A DNA stretch of 34,273 bases from assembly GCA_050245975.1 (NCBI GenBank), contig JBFWWW010000022.1:1-34273 (forward strand), written 5' to 3'. The stretch is from JBFWWW01 sp050245975 (GTDB lineage: Bacteria > Pseudomonadota > Alphaproteobacteria > Rhizobiales > Hyphomicrobiaceae). The notes under the pieces are model-generated. The model saw nothing but the letters and a program-made list of their open reading frames with translations, made no database searches and was not told the origin of the DNA. Of this stretch, positions 32,706 through 34,273 are shown piece after piece (the stretch's first letter is position 1; the number at the start of each line of letters is the position of its first letter). A program made the translations under genes and the position numbers.

Positions 32706-34154
32706 CTAGAGGCCGGCGATGCTGGGGCGCAGCTCGTCCCATGGCCGGGCGGCCTCGAAGAGCGCTGCGGCGCGCAGCAGGCGTGCATCCTCGCCGCGGC
32801 GGCCGACAAGCTGGATCGCCATCGGCAGGCCGTCGCTGTGCAGGCCGCAGGGCAGCGTCACGGCCGGGTTGCCGGAGATGTTGAAGGGATGCGTATAGGG
32901 ATACCAGGCCTTGCGCACGGTATCGACCTTGCGGCCCTCGATCTCGATGGGGTCGTAGAGCGCTTCGTCGATGGAGACGGCCGTGCGCGTCAGCGTCGGC
33001 ATGACGATGATGTCGGCGGTGTCGAACCAGCTTTGGATCCGGCGGTAGATGCGCGTGCGCTCGACGAGCGCGCGGGCGAGCATCTCGGACGTGTGATCCT
33101 TGCCGGCTTCCATCTGCGCCAGCAGCGTCGGGCTCATGCGGTCGCGCCACCGGGGCAGCATGTCGCGGAAGCGCGCATTCCACAGTGCGGTGGAGAGGAC
33201 GAGCCACATCGGCTCGGTCGGCTCCATGTCGTCGGCCATGTCCTCCACGGACGCGCCGAGGTCGGCGAAGACGCGCGCCGCGGCGGACGTGGCGGCCAGG
33301 ACCTCGCCGTCGATCACCGTGTTGCCGAGGAACGGACGCCAGGCGATGCGCGTGCCCTTGAGCGTGCCGTCGGGGCGGGCTGCCGCGACCAGGGCGTCCG
33401 CCGTGCCGGGCCCTGTCATGGCGTGGGAGTGCGGGTCCGAGGGATGCGCTCCCGCCATGGCCGCCAGCATCAGCGCGGTGTCCATCACCGTGCGCGTGGT
33501 GGGCGTGATGTAGGACAGGTTGCCGAAGGCCTCGGGCGCCATGTCGTGCGGCACGAGACCCAGCGACTGCTTGAAGCCGACGACGCCGTTGCAGGCCGCG
33601 GGGATGCGGGTCGAGCCGCCGGCGCAGGTGGCGATGGCGAGCGGTGCGCCGCCCGCCGCCATGGCGGCGGCCGCACCGCCGGAGGAGCCGCCGGCCGTGC
33701 GCTCCGCGCTCCAGGCGTTGCGCGTGCGCCCGAAGAGCGGAGCCTCGGTCCAGCACATGTGGCCGAACTCGGGCGTCGTCGTCTTGCCGACCAGGATGGC
33801 GCCGGCTTTCTTCAATCGCGCGATGCAGACGGCATCCTGCTCAGGGACATTGTGCTCGTAGATGTGCGAGGCGAACGTGGTGCGCACGCCCTTGGTGTTG
33901 ACCAGGTCCTTCACGTGCAGGGGGACGCCGTGCAGGGGGCCGACATCGTCGCCGCGGGCAAGCGCGGCATCGGCCGCTTTCGCATCGCGCAGGGCCTCCT
34001 CGGCGCATATGGTGATGAAGCAGTTGAGCGCGGCCTGTGCGCGCTCGGCGCGGGCGAGTGCGGCCCGCGTTACCTCGGTGGCCGACAGCGTTTTCGCCTT
34101 GATGCGGGACGCCAGCTCGGCGGCGGAACAATAGGCAAGATCGCTGTCGCTCAT
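32706..34154 (-). CDS. Amidase signature family amidohydrolase
   Basis: Ser-Ser-Lys amidohydrolase of 482 residues with no signal peptide. The triad is complete: K82 in LHVKDLV, cis-Ser S157 in AGGSSGGAAAA, and nucleophile S181 in GGSTRIPA. The usual GTDxGGS before the nucleophile reads ATCAGGS, with Cys in place of the Asp. The C-terminal region (MPTLTRTAVS, FNISGNPAVTLPCG, PMAIQLVG) is typical of the family, including amidases and aryl-amide hydrolases, and distinguishes it from GatA only weakly. No gatB or gatC is adjacent, so I do not call it GatA. ATG 34154 has GGGAG about six bases upstream. The neighbouring HpaB-like gene, 77 bases downstream in the same direction, suggests a short catabolic pathway. 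Confidence 0.92.
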   Translation of the reverse strand: MSDSDLAYCSAAELASRIKAKTLSATEVTRAALARAERAQAALNCFITICAEEALRDAKAADAALARGDDVGPLHGVPLHVKDLVNTKGVRTTFASHIYEHNVPEQDAVCIARLKKAGAILVGKTTTPEFGHMCWTEAPLFGRTRNAWSAERTAGGSSGGAAAAMAAGGAPLAIATCAGGSTRIPAACNGVVGFKQSLGLVPHDMAPEAFGNLSYITPTTRTVMDTALMLAAMAGAHPSDPHSHAMTGPGTADALVAAARPDGTLKGTRIAWRPFLGNTVIDGEVLAATSAAARVFADLGASVEDMADDMEPTEPMWLVLSTALWNARFRDMLPRWRDRMSPTLLAQMEAGKDHTSEMLARALVERTRIYRRIQSWFDTADIIVMPTLTRTAVSIDEALYDPIEIEGRKVDTVRKAWYPYTHPFNISGNPAVTLPCGLHSDGLPMAIQLVGRRGEDARLLRAAALFEAARPWDELRPSIAGL

Positions 34155-34223
34155 CGGCGGCTCCCGGGACGCGTAAGATGTGGCAGGCTAGCAGGGCCTC
34201 GTAGCGACCGGAAGGATGCCGTC

Positions 34224-34260
34224 ATGGCCGTGAGCCAGGGATTTGTCGATCTGCTGCAGG
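34224..34260 (+). CDS. 5' end of an unidentified gene, cut by the contig end
   Basis: ATG 34224 with GGAAGG eight bases upstream opens the frame MAVSQGFVDLLQ and stays open to the edge. Only 12 residues come from bases that are likely genomic. The start is reminiscent of TfoX N-terminal-domain proteins, but this is too short to assign. It is divergent from the amidase gene. Confidence 0.45.
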
Positions 34261-34273
34261 AGATCGGAAGAGC
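34261..34273 (+). other. Illumina adapter stem at the window end (artefact)
   Basis: The last 13 bases, AGATCGGAAGAGC, are identical to the common stem of Illumina TruSeq adapters and run exactly to the end. This is most simply untrimmed adapter at a contig terminus, so these bases should not be treated as genomic. Confidence 0.85.

Noticed and set aside
32706..34154. GatA subunit of the amidotransferase
   Set aside because: No gatB or gatC nearby and the GTDxGGS motif is altered; a general amidase is the safer call.

Overview
The window is a GC-rich bacterial chromosome segment. Gene order and protein types point to an alphaproteobacterium, most likely Hyphomicrobiales: RNase E with an acidic insertion in its S1 region and a WWQRR-type C-terminus, the block rne / amidase_3 / PBP1A / prfB, an IscR-led suf operon with two cysteine desulfurases, and an Irr-type operator. 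Genus was not determined. I saw no tRNA, rRNA, CRISPR array, insertion sequence or prophage. The last 13 bases equal the common Illumina adapter stem, so the right edge is a contig end with untrimmed adapter.

Left part (1-15.2 kb): a partial gene and a secreted M48 metalloprotease with TPRs run leftward. A class I aminotransferase diverges from them and converges on rne. After a 768-base intergenic region come the cell-wall genes, an AMIN-amidase_3 autolysin and a class A penicillin-binding protein, then prfB (RF2), which is split by the programmed +1 frameshift CTT TGA C. Two RNA methyltransferases follow, with overlapping reading frames. They converge, with an 8-base overlap, on a leftward set: peroxiredoxin (bcp), a DUF455 ferritin-like protein and a bactofilin.

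Middle (15.9-23.4 kb): a 1246-residue AsmA/DUF3971-type envelope protein meets tyrS tail to tail. anmK (anhydroMurNAc kinase) diverges from tyrS and overlaps a HAD phosphatase by 4 bases, which suggests a small peptidoglycan-recycling unit. A COG2945 alpha/beta hydrolase faces it.

Right part (23.5-31.1 kb): a complete-looking Fe-S assembly operon, iscR, IscS-type desulfurase, sufB, an unrecognised 94-residue gene, sufC, sufD, sufS, sufT. It is headed by a promoter with an Irr/ICE-like palindrome at the expected transcription start. sufA and sufE are not in the window. IscR and Irr would tie the operon to Fe-S and iron/haem status. SufBCD is the scaffold, the two desulfurases supply sulfur, and SufT is a maturation factor.

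Far right (31.1-34.3 kb): a leftward pair, an amidase-signature enzyme followed by an HpaB/4-hydroxybutyryl-CoA-dehydratase superfamily protein. The latter resembles the Fe-S dehydratase but lacks two of its four cluster ligands. A perfect 7-1-7 palindrome sits at its ribosome binding site. The start of one more rightward gene is cut by the contig end.

The points I consider most worth following are the unknown gene inside the suf operon, the ligand-depleted AbfD-like protein with its palindrome, the Irr-like box, the anmK-HAD pair and the adapter at the edge.
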